From Agromyces sp. Marseille-P2726 (GTDB lineage Bacteria; Actinomycetota; Actinomycetes; Actinomycetales; Microbacteriaceae): 64,000 bases of DNA. The notes beneath the pieces were generated by a model. That model saw nothing but the letters and a program-made list of their open reading frames with translations, was not told the origin of the DNA and did not search any database. The stretch spans positions 62,001 through 126,000 of the forward strand of contig NZ_CADDWM010000007.1 in the NCBI RefSeq assembly GCF_902809835.1, read 5' to 3'. Numbering within the stretch: the stretch's first letter is position 1; every line of letters starts with the position of its first letter. The translations under genes were made by a program, and so were the position numbers. Positions 9,397 to 18,440 of this stretch are shown in pieces.

Positions 9397-10386
9397 GTGG
9401 TGTTGAACAACTGGTGGGCGAACGACCCGGCCGAGATCTATTGGATGGAGATCCGTAGTGAGCCGGAGGGCCTCGGAGAATACCTTCTGGCACCCCAGCG
9501 AGACGGCGGCGGCAACGAAAACTGGTCGTACTCGCTGACTTCGTACGTGCAGCCTGGCGACCGGATCCTTCACTGGCACAAGCCCGAAAGGGGGGAGCCG
9601 GCCATCATCGGCTGGTCGGAAGCTGTTGGACCACTCGAGACACTCACATGGAGTTGGCAGGCGCGTGGAACGAGGGGCCGGGCTCGTGGCGTGCCGACGG
9701 TCGGACCCGCGTGGCGGATGCCGCTTGCGAACTACACCGAGCTCGAGCGGCCTGTGACTCGGACGACGCTCAACGCGCAGCGATCAGAGATCCTCGCCCT
9801 CCTCGACGACATCACCGCGAGCGCCGGCAAGCCGATCTATGCACCGTTCCAGAACTACGGGGATCGTGAGCTTCGAGCACAGCAGGGATACCTGACGAAG
9901 TTTCCGGCCGCGCTCGTCGCGCTCCTTTTCGATCATCCGGCCGACACGCCAGCCATCGCCGACGATCGTGTGCGGACAGCACGCGCGTCCGGGGCTCAGG
10001 GATACATGGCGGACGCCGCGAAACGTGTCGCACTCGAACGTCACGCGGTGAGCATCGCTATCGCGCACTACCGGGGGGCAGGCGCCACCGAGATCGAGGA
10101 ACGCGGCAAGCCGTACGATCTCCGCGTCGTCATTGATGGAGTGGTTCGGCACGTGGAGGTGAAGGGTTCGATCGGCGTCGGGGTTCAGAGCGTGCAGCTG
10201 ACTCAAGGTGAAGTCGAGCATGCCCGCGCCTACCAGCCGACCGACCTGTTCGTCGTTGACGGAATCATCGCTGAGAACTCGGGTGACACCGTCACGGTCA
10301 GTGGCGGGAACGCGCGGATATGGCCCGATTGGCTTCCCGACGACGGGGACCTGCGGCCGACGCATCTTAGGTACTCGTTGCCGTAG
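9397..10386 (+). CDS. EVE-like domain plus DUF3883 nuclease-like protein
   Basis: A 329-residue two-part protein. The N-terminal half has the feel of an EVE/PUA-like base-reading domain (SYVQPGDRILHWHKPERG then AIIGWSEAVGP). The C-terminal part matches DUF3883: VVRHVEVKGSIG provides the E-x-K nuclease-like pair, followed by LTQGEVEHARAY and DLFVVDGI. EVE and nuclease fusions are known as modification-dependent restriction enzymes, so attack on DNA with modified bases is the likely role (inference). GTG at 9397 is used. It is the last element gene before the tRNA attachment region. Confidence 0.65.
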   Translation: MVLNNWWANDPAEIYWMEIRSEPEGLGEYLLAPQRDGGGNENWSYSLTSYVQPGDRILHWHKPERGEPAIIGWSEAVGPLETLTWSWQARGTRGRARGVPTVGPAWRMPLANYTELERPVTRTTLNAQRSEILALLDDITASAGKPIYAPFQNYGDRELRAQQGYLTKFPAALVALLFDHPADTPAIADDRVRTARASGAQGYMADAAKRVALERHAVSIAIAHYRGAGATEIEERGKPYDLRVVIDGVVRHVEVKGSIGVGVQSVQLTQGEVEHARAYQPTDLFVVDGIIAENSGDTVTVSGGNARIWPDWLPDDGDLRPTHLRYSLP

Positions 10387-10737
10387 GGGGTCGGCGAGTT
10401 TCAGTGGTGCTCGCAGGCTGGCCGCGAGGGCGCATCAAGGCCAGGCGCATTCAGTCGCCATCGGCGCCCTTGTTGAGTCGTATCTCGGCGATGGCTGACG
10501 GACCACGGGGTCGGCGAGGCCGAGTCCAGCGTGGCGATTCCGGTCGGTCGTTTCTGACAGCGTTGCGATGCCGTGCCGCTGCCAGCGCCCGTTGAATCAC
10601 CGTTCGACGATGGTGCGACGGGCCCAACTACCTTCGGAGGGGCCAGCAGGGCCGGGAATTTGTGACTATTAAGTGACTACGAGGCCTGTTTGCAATCGAA
10701 AGCTGCAGGTCGCGCGAGGGGAAAAATCCCTGATCAG
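10387..10737. other. Non-coding attachment flank of the element
   Basis: No gene is supported here. Next to the tRNA 3' end two copies of GTGACTA occur 11 bases apart (10662-10668 and 10673-10679), the arrangement often seen as integrase arm-binding sites beside tRNA attachment sites. Otherwise the stretch has no convincing ORF or hairpin. Confidence 0.5.
10662..10679 (+). repeat. Tandem GTGACTA repeat, candidate integrase arm sites
   Basis: Two direct copies of GTGACTA, one helical turn apart, lie 59 bases from the tRNA 3' end. Position and spacing fit arm-type binding sites of the truncated tyrosine integrase; this is inference from layout. Confidence 0.4.
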
Positions 10738-10808
10738 AGCCGATGACGGGAATCGAACCCGCGCTGTCTGCTTGGGAAGCAGAAGTTCTACCATTGAACT
10801 ACATCGGC
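10738..10808 (-). tRNA. tRNA-Gly, anticodon CCC
   Basis: A complete 71-base cloverleaf on the minus strand. The acceptor stem pairs GCCGATG with CATCGGC, the D arm is GTTC...GAAC, the anticodon stem CTGC/GCAG encloses the loop TTCCCAA (anticodon CCC), and the T arm carries GCGGGTTCGATTCCCGT. Discriminator base is T; CCA is not encoded. Its 3' end faces the integrative element, the normal orientation for a tRNA used as an attachment site. Confidence 0.95.
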
Positions 10809-10879
10809 CTGCGGCATCCGTTGGGTGCAGCGCTGACCATCGTAGCAAGCCCGAGCAGGCACGTTGCTACGCTGTCTGC

Positions 10880-11503
10880 GTGCTTCTCTCCGACCGCGAC
10901 ATCCGTGCCGAGCTCGATCGCGCGCGCATCCGGCTGGAGCCCTACGACCAGGCCATGATCCAGCCGTCGTCGATCGACGTGCGGCTCGACCGCTACTTCC
11001 GGCTGTTCGACAACCACAAGTACCCGTACATCGACCCCGCCGAAGACCAGCCCGAGCTCACCCATCTCATCGAGGTGCGGCCCGACGAGCCGTTCATCCT
11101 GCATCCGAACGAGTTCGTGCTGGCCTCGACCTTCGAGGCCGTCACCCTGCCCGACGACATCGCCGCTCGGCTCGAGGGCAAGAGCTCGCTCGGCCGGCTC
11201 GGACTGCTGACGCACTCGACTGCAGGCTTCATCGACCCCGGGTTCACCGGGCACGTGACCCTCGAGCTCAGCAACGTCGCGACGCTGCCCATCAAGCTCT
11301 GGCCTGGCATGAAGATCGGGCAGATGTGCTTCTTCCAGCTCTCCTCCGCGAGCGAGCGCCCGTACGGGTCGGCCGAGTACGCGAGCCGGTATCAGGGGCA
11401 GCGTGGCCCGACTGCGTCGCGCTCGTACCGTGACTTCCACCGAACGGATGTCGGCGTCACCGACGCAGGCGCCGGCGGCATCCTGGACAGGGCACCGGCA
11501 TGA
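10880..11503 (+). CDS. dcd: dCTP deaminase (dUMP- or dUTP-forming)
   Basis: A 207-residue trimeric deaminase that feeds dTTP synthesis from dCTP. The N-terminus [12 protein letters not shown] and [10 protein letters not shown] are family hallmarks; [15 protein letters not shown] and the catalytic box [21 protein letters not shown] with its Glu are present. GTG at 10880 gives the canonical start. Actinobacterial relatives are often bifunctional, giving dUMP directly; the sequence alone does not settle this. The stop overlaps the ATG of the next glycosyltransferase (ATGA), so this housekeeping gene is translationally coupled to the polysaccharide locus. Confidence 0.93.
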   Translation: MLLSDRDIRAELDRARIRLEPYDQAMIQPSSIDVRLDRYFRLFDNHKYPYIDPAEDQPELTHLIEVRPDEPFILHPNEFVLASTFEAVTLPDDIAARLEGKSSLGRLGLLTHSTAGFIDPGFTGHVTLELSNVATLPIKLWPGMKIGQMCFFQLSSASERPYGSAEYASRYQGQRGPTASRSYRDFHRTDVGVTDAGAGGILDRAPA

Positions 11504-12582
11504 CGAGCCGGCCCCGGGTGGTGCTCGCGCACGATTATCTCGTGCAGGCGGGCGGTGCCGAGCGGGTGGTGGCCGAGTGGGCGAAGGGCCTCGACGCGCG
11601 CACGATCGTGACCCTCGCGTACGACCCAGAATCGACGTTCGATGCCTTCGGCGGCCTCGATATCGAGGCGAGCCTTCCGCCATGGCTCGCAAGCCAGGTC
11701 GAGCGGTTGCTTCCGCTGTTGCCGTCGATCGCGGCCCGCACGAACGTCTCGGGCGGCGATGTGGCGCTCGTCTCCAGCAGCGGATGGGCGCATCGATTCC
11801 GCTTCCAGATCCCGCACCTCGTCTACGTGCACAGTCCCGCTCGCTGGCTCTACGCGGCCGATGACTACAGGGTGCGCTTGAGCGCCGTGCGCCGCGCTGG
11901 GCTCAGCATGAGCACGCCGCTGCTTCGCCGTGGCGACGCGGAGGTCATGAGCCGTGCCCGCGCGATCGTGGCGAACTCGGCCGTGACGCAGGAGCGGATT
12001 CGGCGGGCATACGGGCTGGAGTCGACGGTGGTGCATCCGCCGGTCGAGCCGGTCGCGGTCGAACCCGAGGCACCCGCCCGCGAGTTGCCCCGCGAGTTCG
12101 CGGTGGTCGTCGCCCGCGACCGCGGGTACAAGAACGTGGCGCTCGCGTGCGACGCGGCGCGCGCGGCGGGCCTTGCGATCGTCGTCGTCGGATCCGGCTC
12201 GGAGACGCTGGATGACCCGGCTCACGGCGTGCACGGTCTGGGCCGGGTGACGGATGCCCAGTTGTGCTGGGTGTACCGCCAGGCCGCGGTGCTGGTGGCG
12301 GCCGCGCGGGAGGACTTCGGTCTCACCGTGATCGAGGCGGCCCTCGAGGGAACCCCTGCCGCGACCATCGCCAGCGGTGGATACCTCGAGACCGTGAACC
12401 CGGGGGTGAACGGGTTCCACGCGGCATCCGCCACGGCACCCGACCTCGCAGACGCGATCCGCAGGGCGCGCGACCTCGATCCCGAGGCGTGCCGGGAATG
12501 GGGCCGCGGCTTCAATCGCGAGGCGCACGTGGAGCGCATGGCGCGGGTGATCGAAGACGTGCTTCCGCGGCCCGTGATGTGA
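11500..12582 (+). CDS. Glycosyltransferase, GT4 family
   Basis: A 360-residue GT-B glycosyltransferase. The N-terminal domain opens with [18 protein letters not shown], the form seen in polysaccharide GT4 enzymes; [14 protein letters not shown] follows. The C-terminal nucleotide-sugar domain contains [20 protein letters not shown], the E-x7-E region binding the donor. It should transfer a sugar to the growing lipid-linked repeat unit on the cytoplasmic side. The ATG overlaps the dcd stop; downstream the nucleotidyltransferase-fold gene starts at GTG 12579 within its stop, forming a four-gene overlapping chain. Confidence 0.88.
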   Translation: MTSRPRVVLAHDYLVQAGGAERVVAEWAKGLDARTIVTLAYDPESTFDAFGGLDIEASLPPWLASQVERLLPLLPSIAARTNVSGGDVALVSSSGWAHRFRFQIPHLVYVHSPARWLYAADDYRVRLSAVRRAGLSMSTPLLRRGDAEVMSRARAIVANSAVTQERIRRAYGLESTVVHPPVEPVAVEPEAPARELPREFAVVVARDRGYKNVALACDAARAAGLAIVVVGSGSETLDDPAHGVHGLGRVTDAQLCWVYRQAAVLVAAAREDFGLTVIEAALEGTPAATIASGGYLETVNPGVNGFHAASATAPDLADAIRRARDLDPEACREWGRGFNREAHVERMARVIEDVLPRPVM

Positions 12583-13469
12583 CTTCAGGTGCAGCGGGCG
12601 TGAACGAGTCCCAGGTGAGCGTGCCGCTTTGGGTGCGCCTGCGGTTCGGGCACGCGGCCGTCCAGTACATCGCAGACGAGGTCGGCGTCGACCTGCTGCA
12701 CATCAAGGGCGCAGCGGTGGATCCGTCGCTGCGGCCGTCGGAATCGGGCAGCGACATCGACGTCCTGGTGCGTCCCGGCCACGTCGACCGGTTCGACCGA
12801 GCGCTCAGGGAGCGCGGCTGGACGCTCTACAGCACGTTCACGTACGGGTCACCTTTCGGCCATGCGCAGACCTACCTGCATGACGCATGGGGCTACCTCG
12901 ACATCCATCGGTTCTTCCCGGGGATCCGCATTCCGCCCGCCCGTGCGTTCGATCGGCTGTGGTCCGACCGGCACACGATCGAGATCGCGACCATCGGATG
13001 CCCCGTGCCCAGCGTGCCGGCGCAGGCCCTGCTCCTCATCCTGAACGCCGCCCGCTCCCGCACGCCGCAGCATCCCGATATCGGGACGGCGTGGCGAGAT
13101 GCGCCCGACGAGCGCCGGATCGAGATCGAGGCGCTGGTCGCCGACCTCGATGCGCCCGTGGCGTTCGCTGCAGCCGTCGGCGGGCTCGAGCAGTTCCGGC
13201 GTGAGCGCGACTACCGCCTCTGGAAGGTGACGTCGCGTGGTGGGTCGCGCTCAGAGGAGTGGTGGGCCCGCGTGCGGGCGGCTCCGACGCTCGCCGCGAA
13301 GCTCCGCGTCATCGCCCGTGCTCCACTGGTGAATGTGGACCACCTCGCGCACCGCCTCGGCCGCCGTCCGACGGCTGGCGAGATCGTGGTGGAGTTCTTC
13401 CGACGACCGGCGCAGGCGATCCGTGAGACGTGGCGCGGCCGACGGTCGGGCGTCGGAGCGAACCGATGA
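12579..13469 (+). CDS. Nucleotidyltransferase-fold protein (PF14907-like)
   Basis: A 296-residue protein of the uncharacterised nucleotidyltransferase group. The key motif is LLHIKGAAVDPS then SGSDIDVLVRPGHVDRF, where the two Asp residues of D-I-D would bind metal and nucleotide. Genes of this group recur beside HprK-like and PqqD-like genes in exopolysaccharide loci of other bacteria; the substrate is unknown. Start choice: GTG 12579 overlaps the preceding stop (GTGA); GTG 12600 is a possible alternative. Its own stop overlaps the ATG of the PqqD-like gene. Confidence 0.7.
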   Translation: MTSGAAGVNESQVSVPLWVRLRFGHAAVQYIADEVGVDLLHIKGAAVDPSLRPSESGSDIDVLVRPGHVDRFDRALRERGWTLYSTFTYGSPFGHAQTYLHDAWGYLDIHRFFPGIRIPPARAFDRLWSDRHTIEIATIGCPVPSVPAQALLLILNAARSRTPQHPDIGTAWRDAPDERRIEIEALVADLDAPVAFAAAVGGLEQFRRERDYRLWKVTSRGGSRSEEWWARVRAAPTLAAKLRVIARAPLVNVDHLAHRLGRRPTAGEIVVEFFRRPAQAIRETWRGRRSGVGANR

Positions 13470-13750
13470 CCGGGCTTCGGCCGACCCCCGGGGTGGGCAC
13501 GCTGGAGGGCGACGGCATCATCTACGCCGCGCGCCTGCCCGATGGCCCGATCGTGGTGCTCGACGGCATCGCCGCGCTCATCTGGAACGAAGCCTGCTCG
13601 GGCGATCAGGCGACGATCGCTGAGCGGGTCGCAGAGGTGACGGATGCCGCAGCCGACGACATTCGCGCGCACGTCGACGACTTCGTCGCCAACCTCGTGG
13701 AGCGAAGGTTGCTCGCGCCGCTTGGGCTTAGTTCGGAGTGGGTCTGCTGA
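13466..13750 (+). CDS. PqqD-like peptide-binding protein
   Basis: A 94-residue PqqD-family protein. It has the expected beta-strand pair and helical bundle: IIYAARLPDGPIVVLDGIAALIWN, then IAERVAEVTDAAADDIRAHV and DDFVANLVERRLL. PqqD proteins bind precursor peptides or act as recognition elements for modifying enzymes; in capsule loci their role is unknown. The ATG overlaps the stop of the nucleotidyltransferase gene (ATGA). A second PqqD-like domain is fused to the HprK-like gene at 28045, so the two may work on the same partner. Confidence 0.75.
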   Translation: MTGLRPTPGVGTLEGDGIIYAARLPDGPIVVLDGIAALIWNEACSGDQATIAERVAEVTDAAADDIRAHVDDFVANLVERRLLAPLGLSSEWVC

Positions 13751-14162
13751 TTCTTCGGTTCAATCCGGGTTCATGATGCCGGCGGCCGGGCTTATCGCCC
13801 GACCTCCGTTTCCTCGTGCAAGTCGCCCTCGATCCCAGCCGCGTTTGCGACTGTGCCGATCAATTTGCACGGGGATGAAGACCGGAGGTTTGCGCTTCAT
13901 CCACTTCTCGCCGGCGCGAGCTTCCCCACGGCTCGTACGAATACTTCGGAATTGGTGCGGCCGCAGCATAGGTCGCTTGGCTTCGCAGTTCCGCTCATCG
14001 ACCGGCAGCGTGGGTCGGGTGCATCCGCGCGGTGGATATTGGGGTTCACCGGCGGAAGGGGTAGTTACTCACCGAGGCCGGCCCAATGGGGTTGTCGGCC
14101 CGCGAACGGCCGGGGCGGGCTTCTCCATGTGTGGCCGAGCGCAGCATGGCATAGTGCTATTC
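13751..14162. other. Intergenic stretch of about 410 bases
   Basis: No gene supported. GC is lower than in neighbouring genes and frames are short or lack coding character (one plus frame starting near 13,853 reads INLHGDEDRRFALHPLLAG and could be a decayed coding relic). A promoter for the following glycosyltransferase would be expected here, but no convincing -35/-10 pair is seen. Confidence 0.4.
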
Positions 14163-14987
14163 ATGCTTGCCCTGGTCACGTCGTTGCGCCATCCGCACAA
14201 CAGCAACGACTACCCGCGGGTCGAGAGACTGTTGTACGAGTCCGTGGTGTCGTGGCTGCGTCAGACCGAAGACCGGTTCATGATCATCGTGGTCGGCAAC
14301 CAAGAACCTAGGCTTCCACCCGACTCTCGAGTGAGATACGTCCCCGTAGCTTTCCCACCACCATCGCCTATTGCATCTCCCCGTACAGGTATCCCAAGCA
14401 TTCTGCGGGACAGGGGAACAAAACTCGCCGTCGGTCTTGCAGCGGCGCGTCAGCATGGCGCGCAACACATCCTGTTCATCGACGCAGATGATTTCGTCAG
14501 TCGCCGCGTTGCCGCCCATGTGGCTGCTCACCCCGAGGCTATCGGGTGGCGCGTAAATTTCCCGTGGCGAGTCAACGTCGAACGGCGAGCCATTCATTCC
14601 CACGAAGGTGGCACGTTCAGTATCGTGCGCACCGACCTCTACCCAGACCCACAACTGCCGCTCGATGCCACGCAAAGCGAGCTCTACGACGGGTACGGCG
14701 AGAAGCTGGAACGTTGGCTGGGATCGCACCTGCACATCGGATCGGATCTAGGGCTGCCGCCGTTGCCGTTCGACGGGGCGCTGTATCGCGTCGGCACGGG
14801 GGAGTCGCATTCCGGAATCTCCATGGGGGGACTTGGGCGCCCAATTTCACGTGCGCTTGCTCAGGAGTTTGGGGTTCCCGCGACGCCGCGCACGCCAGCG
14901 GGGCTGCTCCGGGCTGTGTTGCCATCGCAGCGGGCATGGAAGGATCGCTTGGCCCCGTTCCGAGGCGCCCGCGGCTCAGAGCGCTGA
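14163..14987 (+). CDS. Glycosyltransferase-like protein (GT-A fold)
   Basis: A 274-residue protein with the layout of a GT-A transferase: an N-terminal nucleotide-binding part (MLALVTSLRHPHNSNDY, FMIIVVGNQEPR) and the acidic HILFIDADDFVSRR, equivalent to the metal-binding DxD region. TFSIVRTDLYPDP and GDGE-like acidic positions downstream are less standard, so donor and linkage are unknown. ATG 14163 is chosen because similarity to the fold starts there; the in-frame upstream sequence is not coding-like and the ribosome site is weak. Stands alone between two gaps. Confidence 0.65.
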   Translation: MLALVTSLRHPHNSNDYPRVERLLYESVVSWLRQTEDRFMIIVVGNQEPRLPPDSRVRYVPVAFPPPSPIASPRTGIPSILRDRGTKLAVGLAAARQHGAQHILFIDADDFVSRRVAAHVAAHPEAIGWRVNFPWRVNVERRAIHSHEGGTFSIVRTDLYPDPQLPLDATQSELYDGYGEKLERWLGSHLHIGSDLGLPPLPFDGALYRVGTGESHSGISMGGLGRPISRALAQEFGVPATPRTPAGLLRAVLPSQRAWKDRLAPFRGARGSER

Positions 14988-15235
14988 CGGCCCACCCGTC
15001 TAGAAGCTGGATGGAGTTCTTCGGCTTCAGCAAGCGCGACTTTCCGTGGCTGACCCGAGCCACACAGCGACCGCGAACATCATCGAAGAGGCTCGCAAGT
15101 ACATCGCATCGACACGTGCCTGGGTAGCGGTGCAGCCGGCGAACTAACTGCCTGTCCTGTGCCCGGAAGCGAGCGTCGTCTATCCTCGACATCAGCGTGC
15201 AGCGCCGCTGCAATTGATCGAGGGCACGGGGACAG

Positions 15236-16162
15236 ATGGATCACAGCGGAGCGTGGAACCGGCGCTCTCGCGCTTTCCGGCAGTACACGCGAGCCGCGTT
15301 CGTACCCGGAATAGTACGCCGTGGCTCCGTGGTGGGCGCCTACTGGTGGATCGGTCTTCCCAACTTCGGTGATGCCCTCACGCCGATGCTACTGCCCAGA
15401 TACGGACTCGTTCCGGTGCATCGGCGATCTGTCGATGCACGTCTTGCCGGAGTCGGCAGCATTGTGGAGCACTTGCCGCCCGGCTTCTCAGGCGCAGTCT
15501 GGGGTAGCGGGCTCTTGCACGATGCAAGCCACCCGATGCCTGAAGCTCATCTGCTTGCCGTCCGTGGAGTACTCACGGCCGAGCGCGTTGGTGCTGGGGA
15601 GCGCACCGCACTCGGTGACCCCGGTCTCCTCGTTGGGAGGCAGCGCCGACGCCGAGAGCCGAAGTGGGACGTCGGCATCGTGCTGCACTTCTCCCAGCGT
15701 GGCACCCGTTCTCTCACGCGTCTCGCTGAGGGGTCAGGCTTGCGGGCGCGTTTGATCGACGTTCGTCGTGCGGCGGCGCCCGTGGTTCGTGAGATCTCGC
15801 AGTGCGCGACGATCGTGACCACGTCGCTGCACGGTCTTGTCACCGCAGATGCCTTCGGTATTCCAACCGTGTGGCTGACGGCTGAGCCGGGACTCCGAGA
15901 GGGAACCTTCAAGTTTCGCGATTACGAGTCGGTGGTCACCTCTGGCTGGAGCCGCCACCTTGCGTTCGATGAGCGAATGTCGCTCGCGAACGTCGTCGAG
16001 CATGCCGAAGCGGCGCCGCGCTCGACGGTGGATGCGGCTTGTGAGGGTCTCGAGGCCGCGATTCATCGTCTTCCAGAAGTTCTCGTTAGTCCGCTCGAGT
16101 CGTTCCCATGGGGCATCCCAACCGTCATGCAGTCGCGTACGCCGACGCCCAGGTCCGCATAA
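15236..16162 (+). CDS. Polysaccharide pyruvyl transferase family protein
   Basis: A 308-residue GT-B-like enzyme of the polysaccharide pyruvyl transferase family, which adds ketal pyruvate to sugars from phosphoenolpyruvate. Visible marks are LPNFGDALTPMLLPRYG, AGVGSIVEHLP, TALGDPGLLVGR, TTSLHGLVTADAFGIP and FKFRDYESVV. It is a clear paralogue of the protein at 25971, matching motif by motif, so the locus may pyruvylate two positions. A GGGG-containing ribosome site precedes the ATG. The convergent PP-loop gene begins one base after its stop. Confidence 0.82.
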   Translation: MDHSGAWNRRSRAFRQYTRAAFVPGIVRRGSVVGAYWWIGLPNFGDALTPMLLPRYGLVPVHRRSVDARLAGVGSIVEHLPPGFSGAVWGSGLLHDASHPMPEAHLLAVRGVLTAERVGAGERTALGDPGLLVGRQRRRREPKWDVGIVLHFSQRGTRSLTRLAEGSGLRARLIDVRRAAAPVVREISQCATIVTTSLHGLVTADAFGIPTVWLTAEPGLREGTFKFRDYESVVTSGWSRHLAFDERMSLANVVEHAEAAPRSTVDAACEGLEAAIHRLPEVLVSPLESFPWGIPTVMQSRTPTPRSA

Positions 16163-17353
16163 TCACTCTGGCAGGGTTCTGGTCGACGCGACGGCCCGCA
16201 GCCTGCGGACCATCAGATCTATTCGATGCCGAATTCCTCGTCCTGCTCGTCGGACGACGGCTGACCACCCCGATGGGAGCGAATACCCGAGATCAGCAGC
16301 GAACTCCCTGATTTCGATGTGGTATGGCTCGTTGATAGTGATCACACGGTCGATGAACTTGCCACGGACGGCTCGATACGCGTCCAGATCGAATCTCTCG
16401 CTGTAGGCGTCGAGCTGGCCAGCGATCTCTAGGGTGAGCTGGGTGCGCAGGCACTTGTAACAGGTAGAGCAGTTCCGCCCGTGCGCGGGCAGCCAGGTGC
16501 AGACGTTCAGACTCTGTCGTGCAGCCGGGATTCCGGCGATGAGAACCGTCTTTTGTGCTCGGGTGAGCCGGTCGCCATGGGAACTTGGGTGAAACTGGCT
16601 GTTGACCAGGAGCGGGGTTGCGATGGAGTCGGCGTGACCAGTGGTCGGGCTTGCGAAGACACCGAGATCACGAAAGGCGTAACTCCCCGCCGCAAGGTAG
16701 CGGCCGATTCCCCCCATCAGCAGCGCTGCGGCGGCGAGGTTGCGGGGCCCGTGGCTCTGTCTGAAGAAATTCGACGGGTAGAAGTCGTCGAGATTCGAGT
16801 CCACGGCAACGAGCGGGAGTCCGATCTGCTCGGTGGTCGGCGAGAGCAATTCGTGTAGACGTTCAAAATCGCGTCGACCGGCGTTTCCCGAGCCGGTCGC
16901 GCCGACGTTGAAGAGGGTGAGGTGTGTGAGCCGCAACCCGGGCGGGACGGGTGAGTAGTGGTGTTCGGCAAGTACCGCGAAACTATCAACGCCCGCCGAG
17001 AAGCCGGTGGCGACGCCCGCGGCCGGCGGGGCGGGCCGAAGCACCGAATGCGCGTCGATCGAAATCTCTCGCACGCGTGACAATACTGTCGCGAGTATCT
17101 GCTGATAGCCGTGGGTCAGGCTGTGCAGCAACTCATCTGTCACTTGCCCGTCGATTTCGATCGATTCGCCGTGCAGCATGGCCGGAATCAGCAGACCGAT
17201 GACCGCTGGATCTGCACGTTCGGTAATCAGTCCCTCGTGAGAATCGGATACTTCGAACCACAGCTGTTCGGGAAGTTCAGACTTCCCATCGACGACAACA
17301 GCCCACCTGATTCGATCCCCGCTTTTCGTCATCTTGGGTGGGCCGATACGCAT
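16163..17353 (-). CDS. PP-loop ATPase-like protein (asparagine synthase/QueC-type fold)
   Basis: A 396-residue protein whose diagnostic motif is GVATGFSAGVDSFAVLAEH, a variant of the SGGxDS pyrophosphate loop (here SAGVDS) used to adenylate substrates. Further on, VDSNLDDFYPS and a zinc-type cluster CSTCYKCLRT are seen. Known PP-loop enzymes activate carboxylates, carbonyls or tRNA bases; the substrate here is not identifiable. No glutaminase domain is attached. It is read opposite to the rest of the locus, sandwiched between the pyruvyl transferase and the exostosin-like gene, with both neighbours within about 125 bases. Confidence 0.6.
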   Translation of the reverse strand: MRIGPPKMTKSGDRIRWAVVVDGKSELPEQLWFEVSDSHEGLITERADPAVIGLLIPAMLHGESIEIDGQVTDELLHSLTHGYQQILATVLSRVREISIDAHSVLRPAPPAAGVATGFSAGVDSFAVLAEHHYSPVPPGLRLTHLTLFNVGATGSGNAGRRDFERLHELLSPTTEQIGLPLVAVDSNLDDFYPSNFFRQSHGPRNLAAAALLMGGIGRYLAAGSYAFRDLGVFASPTTGHADSIATPLLVNSQFHPSSHGDRLTRAQKTVLIAGIPAARQSLNVCTWLPAHGRNCSTCYKCLRTQLTLEIAGQLDAYSERFDLDAYRAVRGKFIDRVITINEPYHIEIREFAADLGYSLPSGWSAVVRRAGRGIRHRIDLMVRRLRAVASTRTLPE

Positions 17354-17476
17354 GCTGCGAGACTATCGAGTCGCGGGCGACCGCGAGCGGGCGATCGCAT
17401 GCAGCTCTGGTGACTCCGGGGCAATGGGTACACGGTTCGTCTGTCCGGGGGATCCCCCACGACTACCCTGTTGTCC

Positions 17477-18430
17477 ATGCGCATCCACCTTCCGAGCATC
17501 GGCGTACGCACTGAAATCTCGGCAGTGCGCGACTTCGAAAGGCTGGCGCAGCTGAGCGGCTCCGCTCGGCATGATCTCGTAGCTGATCCCGCTGAGGCAG
17601 ACGTAATCCTGTTCACCGAACTCCACCAGCTCAACGACCCGATCTCACTGAGCCGTGTCTGGCAGTCGCCGGAGTTCAAGACGCACGCACACAAGTGCTA
17701 TGTATTCGACCAGCGCCCGCGCTCGTACTGCAGTATGCCCGGCCTGTACACGAGCGTTCCGTGGCGCTCGCTCCGCCGGCAGTACCAAGTGCCCTGGAGT
17801 TACCACATGATCACGGACGTCCCACACGCACCAGACCGCGAGCCCGACCTGCTGTTCTCGTTCGTCGGCACAGCCCGATCGCACAAGTGTCGCGAGCAAC
17901 TGTTCGGGCTCTCCCATCCTCGCGGTCTCGTGCGCCGCGTTGACGGGCACGTCAACTGGCGTCCCAATGACCCCGGGTTCGCTGAACGTCGGGATTCGTT
18001 CGCGGACTCGGTGACGCGCGCGTCGTTTGTGCTCTGCCCACGGGGACGGGCTACCTCGTCGTTCAGGTTCTACGAGACGATCGCCGCAGGTCGGGTCCCG
18101 GTGGTTCTGGCCGATGACTGGGTGCCGCCGGCGGGAGTGAACCTCCAAGAGTTCGCGATCGTCTGGCCCGAACGCAATGTGAGCGGCCTCGTGGATTTCC
18201 TGGAGGGCCTGGAGCCGGACGCATCAGCGATGGGGCGGCGTGCTCGCGAAGTGTTCGAAGAGCGGTTCGCTCCCGAGGTCATGTTCGATAACATCGTCGA
18301 CGCGCTCAATACATTGGCGGCCACGCTACCGTGGGAGACGTTCCCGCGTTTCGGATACCCGCCCGATCGCCGAGTCGTGCGCCACCTTGTGGGGCGCTCG
18401 CGGAAGCTTCTCGGACAGCTCACCCCGTAG
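17477..18430 (+). CDS. Exostosin-family (GT47-like) glycosyltransferase
   Basis: A 317-residue protein of the bacterial exostosin-like group. Typical blocks are KCYVFDQRPRSYCSMPGLYTS, DLLFSFVGTARSHKCREQL and the donor-binding CPRGRATSSFRFYETIAAGRVPVVL. It probably adds a hexose or uronic acid to the repeat unit. ATG 17477 is preferred to the TTG at 17471. Ten bases separate its stop from the next GT4 start, so the two are cotranscribed. Confidence 0.82.
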   Translation: MRIHLPSIGVRTEISAVRDFERLAQLSGSARHDLVADPAEADVILFTELHQLNDPISLSRVWQSPEFKTHAHKCYVFDQRPRSYCSMPGLYTSVPWRSLRRQYQVPWSYHMITDVPHAPDREPDLLFSFVGTARSHKCREQLFGLSHPRGLVRRVDGHVNWRPNDPGFAERRDSFADSVTRASFVLCPRGRATSSFRFYETIAAGRVPVVLADDWVPPAGVNLQEFAIVWPERNVSGLVDFLEGLEPDASAMGRRAREVFEERFAPEVMFDNIVDALNTLAATLPWETFPRFGYPPDRRVVRHLVGRSRKLLGQLTP

Positions 18431-18440
18431 CGGGTCGTCA

